Notes: generated by a model from the letters alone, not told the origin. Counted from the first letter of the stretch, positions 6,055-14,488 are shown. The stretch: DNA of 18,331 bases from CAZWVA01 sp964636885 (GCA_964636885.1 CAZWVA010000056.1:1-18331); one strand, 5' to 3'. Program-made: numbers and translations.

Positions 6055-7125
6055 ATGACGATGCTTGCCTCACTTACGAAAAGGCCTGTATTAGGGCTTA
6101 CCATTGTATTCTTTCTCATCGTTCTTTCCGTTCCGTTTCAGAAGAGAATCGACGGCATTAGAGGCAGTTTCAGGTCTATCGAGGAGACCGTTTATCTATC
6201 ATCTTCGGCGCTTAAGAAGATCTCTCTTGGATACAGGGAAATAGTCGCCGATACCTACTGGTTAAGGGCGATTCAGTACTTTGGGGGCAGGAAATACAAA
6301 GAACAGAACCCGGATCTCCTCTATAGGTATTTCGATATACTTACCGACCTCGACCCTAGGTTTGTAAACGCATACAGGTTTGGAGGGACCTTTCTTGCAG
6401 AGCCAAAACCCTATGGCCTCGGCGATATAGAAAGGGGAATAAAGCTCTTTGATAAAGGAAGGGAAAATAATCCCGATAGCTTCCGTCTTCCACTTGAGGA
6501 GGCCTTTATATACTATCTCTATGTCAAGGACTACGAAAGGGCCGCCGAGCTGTTTAAGGAAGCCTCGGAAAAACCGGGTCTCTCGCCCCTTCGCCGCGCC
6601 TCGATTAGGGGGATGGCTGCATCCGCACACAACTACGGTGGAAACAGGGAACTCTCGAGGAAGATATGGAGGGAGATCTACGAAAACACAACGAATGAGG
6701 GGCGAAGGGATTTCGCTCTAAGGAATCTGAAGGAATTAGACACGATGGATTTGGAGGATCTCTTAACCGAGGCTCTAAGGGAGTACATAAGACGTTACGA
6801 TGAAATCCCGACGAACCTCAATGCCCTGAAGGATGCAGGGATAATCGGGCAGATACCAGAGGAACCGCTTGGAGGAAAATTCATCATAGTGAGTAAGATA
6901 AAAGCCGTAAAGAGCTCCACCCTGGTTAAACAGAAGATGATGCAGAATCTCGGTTTCCTGGCGTCAAGGATCCAGGTGTTTAAAAAGATCCACGGTAGGT
7001 ATCCAAGGGATCTAAACGAACTAAGGGAATTTATAGAAGAGGATCCAACGAAGGAGTTCCCTCCTAATCCCTTGGGCGAGGAATATGTTTACAATCCTGA
7101 AACCGGGGTTGTGGGGTCTAACTAG
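6055..7125 (+). CDS. Membrane-anchored TPR protein of pilus locus
   Basis: About 356 residues. One N-terminal membrane segment (VLGLTIVFFLIVLSVPF) is followed by a region expected to be periplasmic with TPR-like helices; LDPRFVNAYRFGGTFLAEP and GIKLFDKGRENNPDSFRLPLEEAFIYY fit that fold. The C-terminal third carries two similar motifs of the form Y-x-x-x-P-x-x-L-x-x-L ... P-x-x-P-L-G (about 6769-6891 and 6955-7107), the second ending in YVYNPETGVV, as at the C termini of GspG-like pseudopilins. Such proteins recur beside ABC-2 exporters and pilins in deltaproteobacteria, so a PilG-like accessory role is possible. ATG 6055 is preferred; GTG 6034 and ATG 6061 are alternatives, and none has a clear ribosome site. 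Confidence 0.85.
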   Translation: MTMLASLTKRPVLGLTIVFFLIVLSVPFQKRIDGIRGSFRSIEETVYLSSSALKKISLGYREIVADTYWLRAIQYFGGRKYKEQNPDLLYRYFDILTDLDPRFVNAYRFGGTFLAEPKPYGLGDIERGIKLFDKGRENNPDSFRLPLEEAFIYYLYVKDYERAAELFKEASEKPGLSPLRRASIRGMAASAHNYGGNRELSRKIWREIYENTTNEGRRDFALRNLKELDTMDLEDLLTEALREYIRRYDEIPTNLNALKDAGIIGQIPEEPLGGKFIIVSKIKAVKSSTLVKQKMMQNLGFLASRIQVFKKIHGRYPRDLNELREFIEEDPTKEFPPNPLGEEYVYNPETGVVGSN

Positions 7126-7469
7126 CGTGGGTTTTCCTACTAAAGTCTAGTCCACAAAAAAGGGTTCTATCATTCCTTAGGTTCCTCTTGGGAGACGCGT
7201 TTTAGGGTCTGTGGATTAGCTAACCGCCATTGATTGTCACGCATAATTTGGGTAAAATGGACTACCGGTTTATGAAAGAGAAGTAACGGTGTATCAGGGT
7301 TTTTAAGAGCCGTTATATGTTTTATCTATCTAAGGTCGTTTTCTTGGGATTTTCCCTATAAAAAACTCCAAATCGATGAATACCAAAAAGGATTGACTCT
7401 ATTGTGAAAAATAAATACCCATCTCCACGGAAAGAATCGGGGCCGAGTGGTGAAAAAGAGGTGATCGCG
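7126..7469. other. 344-base intergenic region
   Basis: I see no gene, clear terminator or convincing promoter. The transglycosylase frame opens with a GTG at 7404, but the better start is the ATG at 7470. Confidence 0.5.
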
Positions 7470-8177
7470 ATGTTAAGAAAGGTATACGATGTTTTGATGT
7501 TCTCAGCCTATGGTTTTTTTAAGACGTTCTTCCTCCTTTCCTTCTTCTGCCTTCCCGCATTTCTCTTCTTTAACCCAAGTAGCGTTTATCGGGTAAAAGT
7601 AAAGGGCGTCATGTCTCTTGGTGTTCCGGCAGGTTCTTCTATAGGGGGAATCCGAGAGAAAAAGAATCCGGAAAGGAGAAGCCTTAAGATGGAGGAGGCC
7701 GAGATTTTTAGATTCATCCTCAGATTCTCAGATGAGATCCCTCCCGCCGATGCACACAGGCTTGCCAGACTCATTAAAAGGGAATGTGAAGATTATTCCC
7801 TTGATCCCTTTCTTATTCTGGCTATTATAGAGGTGGAAAGCGGCTTTAATCCGCTTGCCGTATCCAGTAGGGGAGCGGTTGGTCTTATGCAGGTCATGCC
7901 AGAGACCGCAGGATTTATGGCGGAGAAATTGGGTATTTCTCTTAACGGAGATAAATCCCTTTTCGATCCCTTCATCAATGTAAGGCTTGGCATATATTAT
8001 TTTTCCCTTTTAATCAACCGTTTTGAGAGTATTGACGAGGCGCTTATCGCCTATAACTCTGGACCAACGAGGTTTCTAAATGGAGGAGGTCTTGAAAGAG
8101 GGACGTCTTATGTGAGAAAAGTCCTAAGTATTAAGAGCTTCCTTGAAGATGAGAGGGTTATAACTAAGGAAAGCTAG
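7470..8177 (+). CDS. Membrane-anchored lytic transglycosylase (SLT domain)
   Basis: A 235-residue protein with an N-terminal membrane segment (about residues 10-37), a 60-residue linker, and a C-terminal soluble-lytic-transglycosylase domain. Key features are the catalytic Glu123 in EVESGFNP, the GAVGLMQVMPETA motif (about 136-148), and AYNSGP near the end. These enzymes cleave the MurNAc-GlcNAc bond of peptidoglycan to form 1,6-anhydro ends and are often used to open the wall for envelope machines. The ATG at 7470 is chosen because GAGGTG lies about eight bases upstream; a GTG at 7404 would add 22 residues with no signal character. The following gene is 88 bases away. Confidence 0.88.
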   Translation: MLRKVYDVLMFSAYGFFKTFFLLSFFCLPAFLFFNPSSVYRVKVKGVMSLGVPAGSSIGGIREKKNPERRSLKMEEAEIFRFILRFSDEIPPADAHRLARLIKRECEDYSLDPFLILAIIEVESGFNPLAVSSRGAVGLMQVMPETAGFMAEKLGISLNGDKSLFDPFINVRLGIYYFSLLINRFESIDEALIAYNSGPTRFLNGGGLERGTSYVRKVLSIKSFLEDERVITKES

Positions 8178-8265
8178 GTAATAGGCGGGTCCTAGCATCG
8201 GGATAAAAGCGTATACTAAATCCCTATGAAAACAAAAAGGATCGGCGAAAAGGAAAACTAGGTAC

Positions 8266-9162
8266 ATGATGAAGTTCGGTATCGCCCTCCCAAATTTTGG
8301 GATGTATGCAAAAAGGGATGTGATTCTCGGTATGGCGGTAGCCGCAGAGGAGCTCGGTTTTGACTCCCTCTGGGTGAGCGATCATATCCTGATACCGGAT
8401 TCCCATAAGGGGTTTGGTAGCGTGTTTTTTGAACCACTTGTAACCCTCGCTCAGGTGGCTTCCTGCACAAGCAGGGTCCTTCTCGGAACAAGCGTGATAA
8501 TCCTTCCATATAGGAACCCTATAGTGCTTGCAAAGACGGTTTCGACACTGGATGTACTGTCGAATGGAAGGATAATATTCGGTGTCGGGACGGGATGGCT
8601 TAGGGAAGAATTCCATGCGCTTGGTGTGAGTTATGAGGAAAGAGGGGCCATTACGGATGAGGGCATAGAAATCATAAGGTCGCTTTGGACCTTGGAAAAG
8701 CCGAGTTTTAAGGGCAGGTATTATGGGTTTTCAAATATCGGTTTCCTTCCAAAACCCGTTCAAAAACCGCATCCCCCTATATGGATAGGCGGGAACAGCA
8801 AAAGGGCGGTGGAGCGGGCGGCGAATCTGGGAGACGGATGGCATCCAGTGGGGCTTGTACCTGAGGAGATAAGGGAGAAATCGGAGTATGCGGACGGGAT
8901 ATTGAAGAAGAAGAAAAGGGATCGGGATTTTGTAATATCATTGAGAAAAAACCTTCAGCTCACTGATGGGGAAAAAAAGGGTGCGGTGGACGAAAGGGAA
9001 CTACTCCGTGGCACACCCGATAAGATAGCTAAAGGTATAGAGCGGTATAAGGAATCGGGTGTCTCTCATCTCGTCTTTCAGATCCTGAGCGGAACCCTAG
9101 AGGGCGTCTTTAAGACAATGGAGGTCTTTTCTCGGGATATAAGGCCTTCCCTCGGTCTTTAA
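8266..9162 (+). CDS. LLM-class oxidoreductase, probably F420-dependent
   Basis: A 298-residue luciferase-like (TIM-barrel) oxidoreductase. Recognisable blocks are the opening MKFGIALPNFG, LGFDSLWVSDHILIP, TSVIILPYRNPIVLAKTVST, LDVLSNGRIIFGVGTGWLR, and PHPPIWIGGNSKRAVERAA followed by GDGWHP. This combination is typical of the TIGR03619-type F420-dependent subfamily, whose members use reduced F420 for hydride transfer; flavin use cannot be excluded. The substrate cannot be told from sequence. Two adjacent ATG codons (8266 and 8269) are both possible starts, with an AAGGAAAACTAGGT stretch upstream. The nitrilase gene follows with its own promoter. Confidence 0.9.
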   Translation: MMKFGIALPNFGMYAKRDVILGMAVAAEELGFDSLWVSDHILIPDSHKGFGSVFFEPLVTLAQVASCTSRVLLGTSVIILPYRNPIVLAKTVSTLDVLSNGRIIFGVGTGWLREEFHALGVSYEERGAITDEGIEIIRSLWTLEKPSFKGRYYGFSNIGFLPKPVQKPHPPIWIGGNSKRAVERAANLGDGWHPVGLVPEEIREKSEYADGILKKKKRDRDFVISLRKNLQLTDGEKKGAVDERELLRGTPDKIAKGIERYKESGVSHLVFQILSGTLEGVFKTMEVFSRDIRPSLGL

Positions 9163-9184
9163 ATCGACTCGTATCTACGCTTTG

Positions 9185-9214
9185 TTGACAAGGGGTTGTT
9201 TCTACTGAGATAAT
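9185..9214 (+). promoter_or_regulatory. Sigma-70-type promoter of nitrilase gene
   Basis: A perfect TTGACA (9185-9190) is followed after 18 bases by GATAAT (9209-9214, 5/6). Transcription would begin near 9221, giving a leader of about 90 bases before the nitrilase start. Confidence 0.6.
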
Positions 9215-9309
9215 GTCTATTAAGAGGACGGAATCGTTCTGACCTCGTGTCTCTTAAGAGGTACTTTGCGATTCCCAGAAAACGATGTGCATATTAGGAG
9301 GGAAAGAAG

Positions 9310-10404
9310 ATGCTGGGAGAGAGCCAGAGGTTCGTAGCCGCAGCGGTACAGGCCGCTCCGGTTTTTTTAAACAAAGCGGAAACCATAGGGAAAGCGTGCG
9401 GTTTAATCGAGGAGGCAAGGGAAGGGGGAGCGAGTTTAATAGTCTTCCCCGAGGCCTTCATTCCTACATACCCATACTGGCCTAAAGACCTAGGCTCGGG
9501 ACCGGAAAGGAAGCTTGTCTTAGACGCCTTTATCGAGCTCTATAAGAACTCCGTAGAGGTTCCTAGCAGGGATACGGAGATACTCGGAGAAGCCGCTAGA
9601 AAAGCAGGGGCCTATGTGGTAATCGGTGTGAATGAAAGGGATGGAGGCACCCTTTATAATACGATACTGTTTATAGACAAAAAGGGTAGGCTTCTGGGCA
9701 AGCACAGGAAGCTTATGTCAATTGACAGCGAGAAGTGTATCTGGGGAATGGGTACCGCGGAGGACCTCAGGGTTTTTGACACAGAACTCGGGAAGATAGG
9801 GGGGTTCTTCTGTTACGAGCATCACATGACACTCGCAAAGTATGCGATGTTTACAAAAGGGGAGCAGATACATGCAGGGCTCTGGGCAGGACACGGTTTT
9901 GTTAAACCTACTATGGACTTTGCCAGTCGTCAGTATGCCTTTGAAGGACAGGTTTTTGTGATAGCGGCCTCCCTCTATATAAATGAGGATATGGTCCCGG
10001 ATAGCTTTCCCCTTAAGAGGTATACGAAATGGGACTTCCCAGGAGGAAGCGGCATAATAAATCCGAGGGGTGAATACCTTGCGGGTCCTCTCTACGATAA
10101 GGAGGGCATTCTATACGCAGAGATCGATATGGATATGATTATAAGGGCAAAGGCCGTGATAGATTCTACGGGACACTTCTCGAGACCCGATATAGTGAGC
10201 CTGAATATAAGAGAGGGAGGTCCTTCTACAGGAATCAGAGTGGGTAGGGTCCCAGGCGATTCATCGGAAGAACAGGATGGGATTAACGAGATTAGGAAAG
10301 CGGTGTCTCATCTCAGGGAAAGGCAGGAGAAGCTGGAAGAGAGGATAGAGGAGCTTATTAAGGGCCTCTCCACGGGTTATAAAAGGCTAAGGAAGTCCGA
10401 GTAA
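9310..10404 (+). CDS. Nitrilase / carbon-nitrogen hydrolase
   Basis: A 364-residue member of the nitrilase branch of the carbon-nitrogen hydrolases, which convert nitriles to carboxylic acids plus ammonia. The triad is visible: Glu48 (VFPEAF), Lys134 (GKHRKL) and Cys168 (FFCYEHHM). The segment after Cys168, including AKYAMFTKGEQIHAGLW, resembles aliphatic nitrilases, and GHFSRPD matches the family's conserved GHYSRPD. Tyr follows the catalytic Cys where Trp is usual. Residues 320-352 form a charged, probably coiled-coil tail (RERQEKLEERIEELIKGL). AGGAGGG precedes the ATG by about 8 bases. Substrate is unpredictable; cyanide-type hydrolysis is a less likely alternative. Confidence 0.88.
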   Translation: MLGESQRFVAAAVQAAPVFLNKAETIGKACGLIEEAREGGASLIVFPEAFIPTYPYWPKDLGSGPERKLVLDAFIELYKNSVEVPSRDTEILGEAARKAGAYVVIGVNERDGGTLYNTILFIDKKGRLLGKHRKLMSIDSEKCIWGMGTAEDLRVFDTELGKIGGFFCYEHHMTLAKYAMFTKGEQIHAGLWAGHGFVKPTMDFASRQYAFEGQVFVIAASLYINEDMVPDSFPLKRYTKWDFPGGSGIINPRGEYLAGPLYDKEGILYAEIDMDMIIRAKAVIDSTGHFSRPDIVSLNIREGGPSTGIRVGRVPGDSSEEQDGINEIRKAVSHLRERQEKLEERIEELIKGLSTGYKRLRKSE

Positions 10405-10461
10405 TCGGTGGGATAATACCCGTTTCGTTTATTTGAGAGAAGTGGTTACGGTTCATCTTAA

Positions 10462-11121
10462 TTGATAGATAAGAGAAGGATCACCACTGCCAGCCGTGAT
10501 TACCTCTATTTAAAAAGGAGAGGTTATTCTATCCACTCTATTCTCGAGATAGTGGGCAACCGCTATCAGCTTAGTACGGAGGAGAGAAATGTGCTCTATA
10601 GGGGATTCTTTACCAAAAAAGAGATAGAGAGTAGGGTGGGTAAGGTTCTTGGTGAAAAACGGGTGTGTGGGAGGATACTCAAGGTGGATGGCTACAACCA
10701 GTTGATCACAATCGAGTCCTATAGAAAGGGTGGATTCGTCTTTATCGCCGGGGATGGAATGGTTCGCGACTCGGCTTCGGTTCACCGTTCTTACAGGTTC
10801 AGTCCGATTACGGAGGAGGTACTGGGTAAGCTCTTCCAGAACATAGGCTCCCTTATGTTAAAGCGGGTGGAGTTCTATTTCGATAGACCCGTATCCTTCT
10901 CCGGCAGGTTGTGTGAGATCATAAACGGACTAATGGTGAAACACGGTATAGACGGTGTAGCAGAGGCGGTAAACTCTCCAGACCACATCCTAAAGAATGC
11001 GGATCTGGTAGCGACTTCGGATTCAATCATAATGGCCGAGGCTAAGAGCGTTTTTGACTTGGCGGGCTGGTTTCTAAAGAGGGTATGGAAAGCCGATTTG
11101 GTCGACCTTAGAAAACCCTAG
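10462..11121 (+). CDS. DUF434-like conserved protein
   Basis: A 219-residue cytoplasmic protein without signal or membrane segments. The N-terminal ASRDYLYLKRRGYSIHSILE leading into VGNRYQLSTEERN is characteristic of the DUF434 family, whose function is unknown. The later part (KRVEFYFDRPVSFSGRLCEII, VNSPDHILKNADLVATSDSII) is a mixed alpha/beta fold with conserved Asp and Ser residues, as in the C-terminal domain often paired with DUF434. The start is a TTG: an in-frame TAA directly precedes it and no ATG follows for over 80 residues. It lies 57 bases after the nitrilase gene and is probably cotranscribed with it. Confidence 0.78.
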   Translation: MIDKRRITTASRDYLYLKRRGYSIHSILEIVGNRYQLSTEERNVLYRGFFTKKEIESRVGKVLGEKRVCGRILKVDGYNQLITIESYRKGGFVFIAGDGMVRDSASVHRSYRFSPITEEVLGKLFQNIGSLMLKRVEFYFDRPVSFSGRLCEIINGLMVKHGIDGVAEAVNSPDHILKNADLVATSDSIIMAEAKSVFDLAGWFLKRVWKADLVDLRKP

Positions 11122-11138
11122 GGAATCTCTAGAGCCGA

Positions 11139-11213
11139 TCTCATAAATGGTACCTGTCATGCTGAGCAAAGCCCGAGGGCTTCTTCGGAATGACAACAGT
11201 GGGATTTATGGGA
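11139..11213. repeat. Dispersed palindromic (MITE-like) repeat, copy 2
   Basis: A 75-base element bounded by imperfect inverted ends, TCTCATAAAT (11139-11148) and ATTTATGGGA (11204-11213, 9 of 10), enclosing a second nested palindrome, TGTCAT...ATGACA, around AAGCCCGAGGGCTT. Its reverse complement matches both ends of the copy at 1912-2012. It fills the space between convergent genes and its strong stem could act as a bidirectional transcription barrier. Confidence 0.7.
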
Positions 11214-11229
11214 CTGCTTCTTAAGTTCT

Positions 11230-12780
11230 TTAACCCTTCTTTCTCAACGACTCTATTAGATCCTGTTTGAGCTCCCAGAGCCTTTGGGTAAGAGAGACGT
11301 GGTAGATGTGCGGGTTCACCAAACGTTTAACCCCGGCGTCCAGACGTTCTATGTCTGCCCTCCGGTTCTCGCGCATCTCTTCTATAGAAGGGAGATCATA
11401 AACCAGCTTTCCCTCTCTTAATACCTCTACGAGCATGGGTTCGATCTCCGTTATTTGATTCTGACTGAGTATTCTGTATTTTGTGTAATCCGAGGGATGA
11501 CGCAGGACGATCTCTTCCATCTTCTTCGGGTCCTCTTCGTCTAGGCTGAGAAGATCGGCTGTGGCCTTGCCTCTCCTGTCATATATACGCCAAACCCTTT
11601 TATGACCCGGATTCGGTGTCTTCTCAAGGGATTCGGAGATCTTTAGGGCTGGAATCCATCTACCATCGCTATGGACGGCAACCAGTTTGTAGACACCTCC
11701 CAGGGCGGATCTGCCGTGAGACGTGATAAGCCTTGTGCCCACACCGTATACGAGTCGCCCGATCAGACGGTCCGGATCAACCCCGTAGCGCGGGGCCTCT
11801 TCCATAATCTGTGTGATTATCTGCCAGATGACGAGTTCATCCAGGTTGTTTGAAAGGACAATCAATGTATCGGGAAAGCCAGCCTCATCCAGCATCTTTG
11901 AGGCCTGTATGCTGAGATGGGCAAGGTCTCCTGAGTCCAGCCTGATACCTACAGGCTTATGGCCCTTACGCCTCAGCTCTTCAAATACCCTTATGGCATT
12001 TGGGACCCCGCTCTCCAGTGTGTTTATTGTGTCCACCAGGAGCAAGCAGTCATCTGGATAAAGGGCTGCATATGCGCGGAATGCCCCAAGCTCCCCTTCA
12101 CCCAGGGCCATAAAGAGTTGAACCATACTGTGGGCGTGTGTTCCCTTGGGTGGGTATCCAAGGACGTGGGAGATCCCGACGTTTGAAGTGAAATCTGCCC
12201 CACCGATTAGAGCCGCCCTTGTCCCTGCATTTGCCCCCTTGTCGTGGCCACGGCGCATTCCAAACTCGAGAAGCAATTGACCTCGACCGCTTTCACGGAT
12301 CCTGGCCGCTTTTGTGGCTATTAGGGTTTGGTAGTTCAGATGGTTGAGTAGAGGCGATTCCAGGATCTGAGCCATCGCCATAGGACCCTGGATAACGGCA
12401 ATGGGGACATTCGGGTGTACGACACGGCCCTCTGGAATGGCATGCATGGTGATGGCCTTAAAATCCCCGTTTACGCGTAGCCAGTTTAGAAAATCGTCAT
12501 GAAACACCCGTGTTCCCGTTCGTCCTCTTTGGGTACGTAGGTAGGCGATGTCCTCATCACGAAAGCGGGATTCGAGCATCCAATCGAGAAGCCATTCCAA
12601 ACCGGCGTTAACGCAGTAGCCGGCCTGATGATCACCGTAGTCAGGGTACTTACGGAAAAAGTAGTCGAACTGAACCTGTTTTTCGTGTAGGCCCATCTTA
12701 TAGTAGAGCTGTGCCATTGTAAGCTGATACTGATCCGTAAATAAGATGCCTTCGGCTATGTTTTGATCCGATTTCTTCAT
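11230..12780 (-). CDS. pncB: Nicotinate phosphoribosyltransferase
   Basis: A 516-residue NAPRTase, the first enzyme of the Preiss-Handler NAD salvage route (nicotinate + PRPP + ATP to nicotinate mononucleotide). Diagnostic parts are LFTDQYQLTMAQLYY near the N terminus, LEFGMRRGHDKGANAGTRAA (residues 171-190), THAHSMVQ with His217 at the position of the phosphorylated histidine, VGIRLDSGDLAHLS for phosphoribosyl binding, and YGVGTRLITS. Length is normal for the family. GAGGCG lies about 7 bases before the start and a promoter is at 12817-12845. The gene stands alone and converges on the DUF434 gene. Confidence 0.93.
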   Translation of the reverse strand: MKKSDQNIAEGILFTDQYQLTMAQLYYKMGLHEKQVQFDYFFRKYPDYGDHQAGYCVNAGLEWLLDWMLESRFRDEDIAYLRTQRGRTGTRVFHDDFLNWLRVNGDFKAITMHAIPEGRVVHPNVPIAVIQGPMAMAQILESPLLNHLNYQTLIATKAARIRESGRGQLLLEFGMRRGHDKGANAGTRAALIGGADFTSNVGISHVLGYPPKGTHAHSMVQLFMALGEGELGAFRAYAALYPDDCLLLVDTINTLESGVPNAIRVFEELRRKGHKPVGIRLDSGDLAHLSIQASKMLDEAGFPDTLIVLSNNLDELVIWQIITQIMEEAPRYGVDPDRLIGRLVYGVGTRLITSHGRSALGGVYKLVAVHSDGRWIPALKISESLEKTPNPGHKRVWRIYDRRGKATADLLSLDEEDPKKMEEIVLRHPSDYTKYRILSQNQITEIEPMLVEVLREGKLVYDLPSIEEMRENRRADIERLDAGVKRLVNPHIYHVSLTQRLWELKQDLIESLRKKG

Positions 12781-12816
12781 TGGAGCGCCTCACCCAGATT
12801 GCCCTGGACTTAAAAC

Positions 12817-12845
12817 ATTTTAAGAAAAAAGTCGAATCTAATCAA
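12817..12845 (-). promoter_or_regulatory. Sigma-70-type promoter of pncB
   Basis: On the minus strand TTGATT (12845-12840) and TAAAAT (12822-12817) are separated by exactly 17 bases. The start point would be near 12810, about 30 bases before the pncB start codon. Confidence 0.5.
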
Positions 12846-12927
12846 ATCCGGAAGGGGTTTCGCGTGGCCTGTAAACGATAGGTGTGGATGGGTCTATAGC
12901 TCAAATTGAGAACAAGAGGTGCTTAGG

Positions 12928-13818
12928 TCATGAAGGCTTATGGATTATCAGATAGTTGGAGAAAAGGATTAGGGCTCCTCCACAGAGGACGTTTAAACCG
13001 ACTGTCTGGCCGAATAGGATCGCTGCAAGCGTTGTCGCACTCACCGGTTCCAGAAGCAATACGATCCCCGCTGTTGAGGCCTGGATGTTCTGGATCCCTC
13101 TATAAAAGAGTAGGTGTGGTATCACACCGGCTACGGATCCAAAGACCGCAAGGTGGAACCAATAAGCCGGTAGAGAATCGATGGATAGCCGTATGAGACT
13201 TGGCTCATGAATGAAGAGGGCTGCAACCGGCCATAGGAGTAACAGCCAGATGACCGAAAACCCCGACCATCCTATCGTTGTGGTTAAGTAGTGTTGGTTG
13301 CTGATCCCGCTTTTTCTCCCCAGTGTTATCCAGAGCGATAGTAATACGCCTCCTAGAAGCGAGGAGGCGATTCCGAGCGTGGAGTCGAGGGATCTTATCT
13401 CCCATGATCTAAGGAGAAAAACGACTCCCAAGAGGGCGATAAACGCCGCGATGGTCTTTCTTGATGTGATTGGCTCTTCGAGCATCAATCGTGCAAATGC
13501 GATTGTCCATATGGGTTGACTGTAAAGGAGAAGAACGACTATTGCTACTGGAACACCAAGGGCGATTCCTCCGAATTGTGCGAGCTCCAAAGACGCGCCT
13601 ATTAGGCCGTAAAACACGAAAAAGGAGAGCGTTTCCTTCTTCACCATATACCCGCGCCTTATAAGGGCTATCGGAAGGAGTACGAGATTTATAAAGAGGA
13701 CGCGGTAAAGCGAGATCTCAAATATAGAAAACCCAGCATCGATAAAAAACCATCCCCCAGCGGTGATGGCTCCATATAGAATAGCGGCTATTACAATAAA
13801 CCAGTGCTCCTTCGACAT
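12928..13818 (-). CDS. EamA/DMT-family transporter
   Basis: A 296-residue inner-membrane protein with about ten hydrophobic segments in two homologous halves, as in EamA (drug/metabolite transporter) proteins. The first half covers about residues 5-135 and includes LYSQPIWTIAFARLMLEEPIT; the second covers about 148-292 and includes YRGIQNIQASTAGIVLLLEP, both hallmark positions of the fold. Members export amino acids and other small metabolites, but the substrate cannot be inferred. There is no convincing ribosome site before the ATG at 13818. A long open frame on the opposite strand (12930-13196) is a shadow. Confidence 0.87.
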   Translation of the reverse strand: MSKEHWFIVIAAILYGAITAGGWFFIDAGFSIFEISLYRVLFINLVLLPIALIRRGYMVKKETLSFFVFYGLIGASLELAQFGGIALGVPVAIVVLLLYSQPIWTIAFARLMLEEPITSRKTIAAFIALLGVVFLLRSWEIRSLDSTLGIASSLLGGVLLSLWITLGRKSGISNQHYLTTTIGWSGFSVIWLLLLWPVAALFIHEPSLIRLSIDSLPAYWFHLAVFGSVAGVIPHLLFYRGIQNIQASTAGIVLLLEPVSATTLAAILFGQTVGLNVLCGGALILFSNYLIIHKPS

Positions 13819-13918
13819 GGGATTATTCTACATGCCGTTGGAACCCTATGCCTTCTAAGGGTGAACCTGAGATGGTCAAGTGGTTATAAGACACAGAGGG
13901 TACATCCATACCTCGTAT

Positions 13919-14308
13919 TTATATGCTTCCCACTTGGTCTGCCTTCTCGACCTCTTTTGCCTTAATTACGTTTTTGAACTTGAATATCGCATACCGCTTT
14001 TCTTTCTTGAATTTCCCCATGACCCTTACCTTGTTTCCCTCTGAAATCGGAAGGCGGCCTTTGGTGTAAACCCCTACGGAATTCTCCTCCTCGTCGTTCA
14101 GTTTAAAAAGCGTGTAATGGTTACCGGAGCTTGAGGTCGTGTACTTTATCTCTTCTACCTCTCCCTCTACCACCACCTCTTTGCCATCGTAGTAAACCGG
14201 ATTTGATATGACCCTTTCGATTGAGCTCTCGGGATCATTATCGGCAAAGGCGGCAAACTGCAGATTAAGAGCCCCGACGACCATGAGAATCAAGACTCTT
14301 CTTAACAT
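13919..14308 (-). CDS. Small exported OB-fold protein
   Basis: A 129-residue protein. Residues 1-22 form a signal peptide with a cleavage site after AFA. The remainder has the strand pattern of an OB fold of the tRNA_anti-like kind: EVVVEGEVEEIKYTTSSSG, YTLFKLNDEEENSVGVYT, then GNKVRVMGKFKKEKRYAIFK. Exported OB-fold proteins bind ligands or partner proteins in the periplasm; nothing indicates which. AGGAGAGG is about 6 bases before the start. It lies between the EamA gene and a transglycosylase gene on the same strand, with gaps of 100-180 bases, so an operon is uncertain. Confidence 0.75.
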   Translation of the reverse strand: MLRRVLILMVVGALNLQFAAFADNDPESSIERVISNPVYYDGKEVVVEGEVEEIKYTTSSSGNHYTLFKLNDEEENSVGVYTKGRLPISEGNKVRVMGKFKKEKRYAIFKFKNVIKAKEVEKADQVGSI

Positions 14309-14488
14309 GTTCCTCTCCTAGAGTGATTTTTAAAGCCAGTCCTGGTCGTAATCAAGGAATTCGGGGTGATTATTATAAATAACCACGTGAGAAATTCCAT
14401 ACTCGTTTTCTGTCCTTTCCGATTTTAGATGTTGAGGATGAGGAAAGGGATTCATGGTTTGAGTATCATCGGGTTTTATAGAAAAGAC

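Noticed and set aside
5979..6059. 26-codon ORF (MRDIGSFIQDTK...) before the TPR gene
   Set aside because: Only a weak ribosome site, overlap with the next gene's start, and no coding character; too short to support.
8173..8196. GCTAGG/CCTAGC pairing at the end of the transglycosylase gene
   Set aside because: Only six pairs with a 12-base loop and no T-run; likely chance.
12930..13196. Plus-strand open frame of 88 codons opposite the EamA gene
   Set aside because: It mirrors the transporter coding sequence, is rich in Arg/Gly/Ser from antisense reading, and has no ribosome site.
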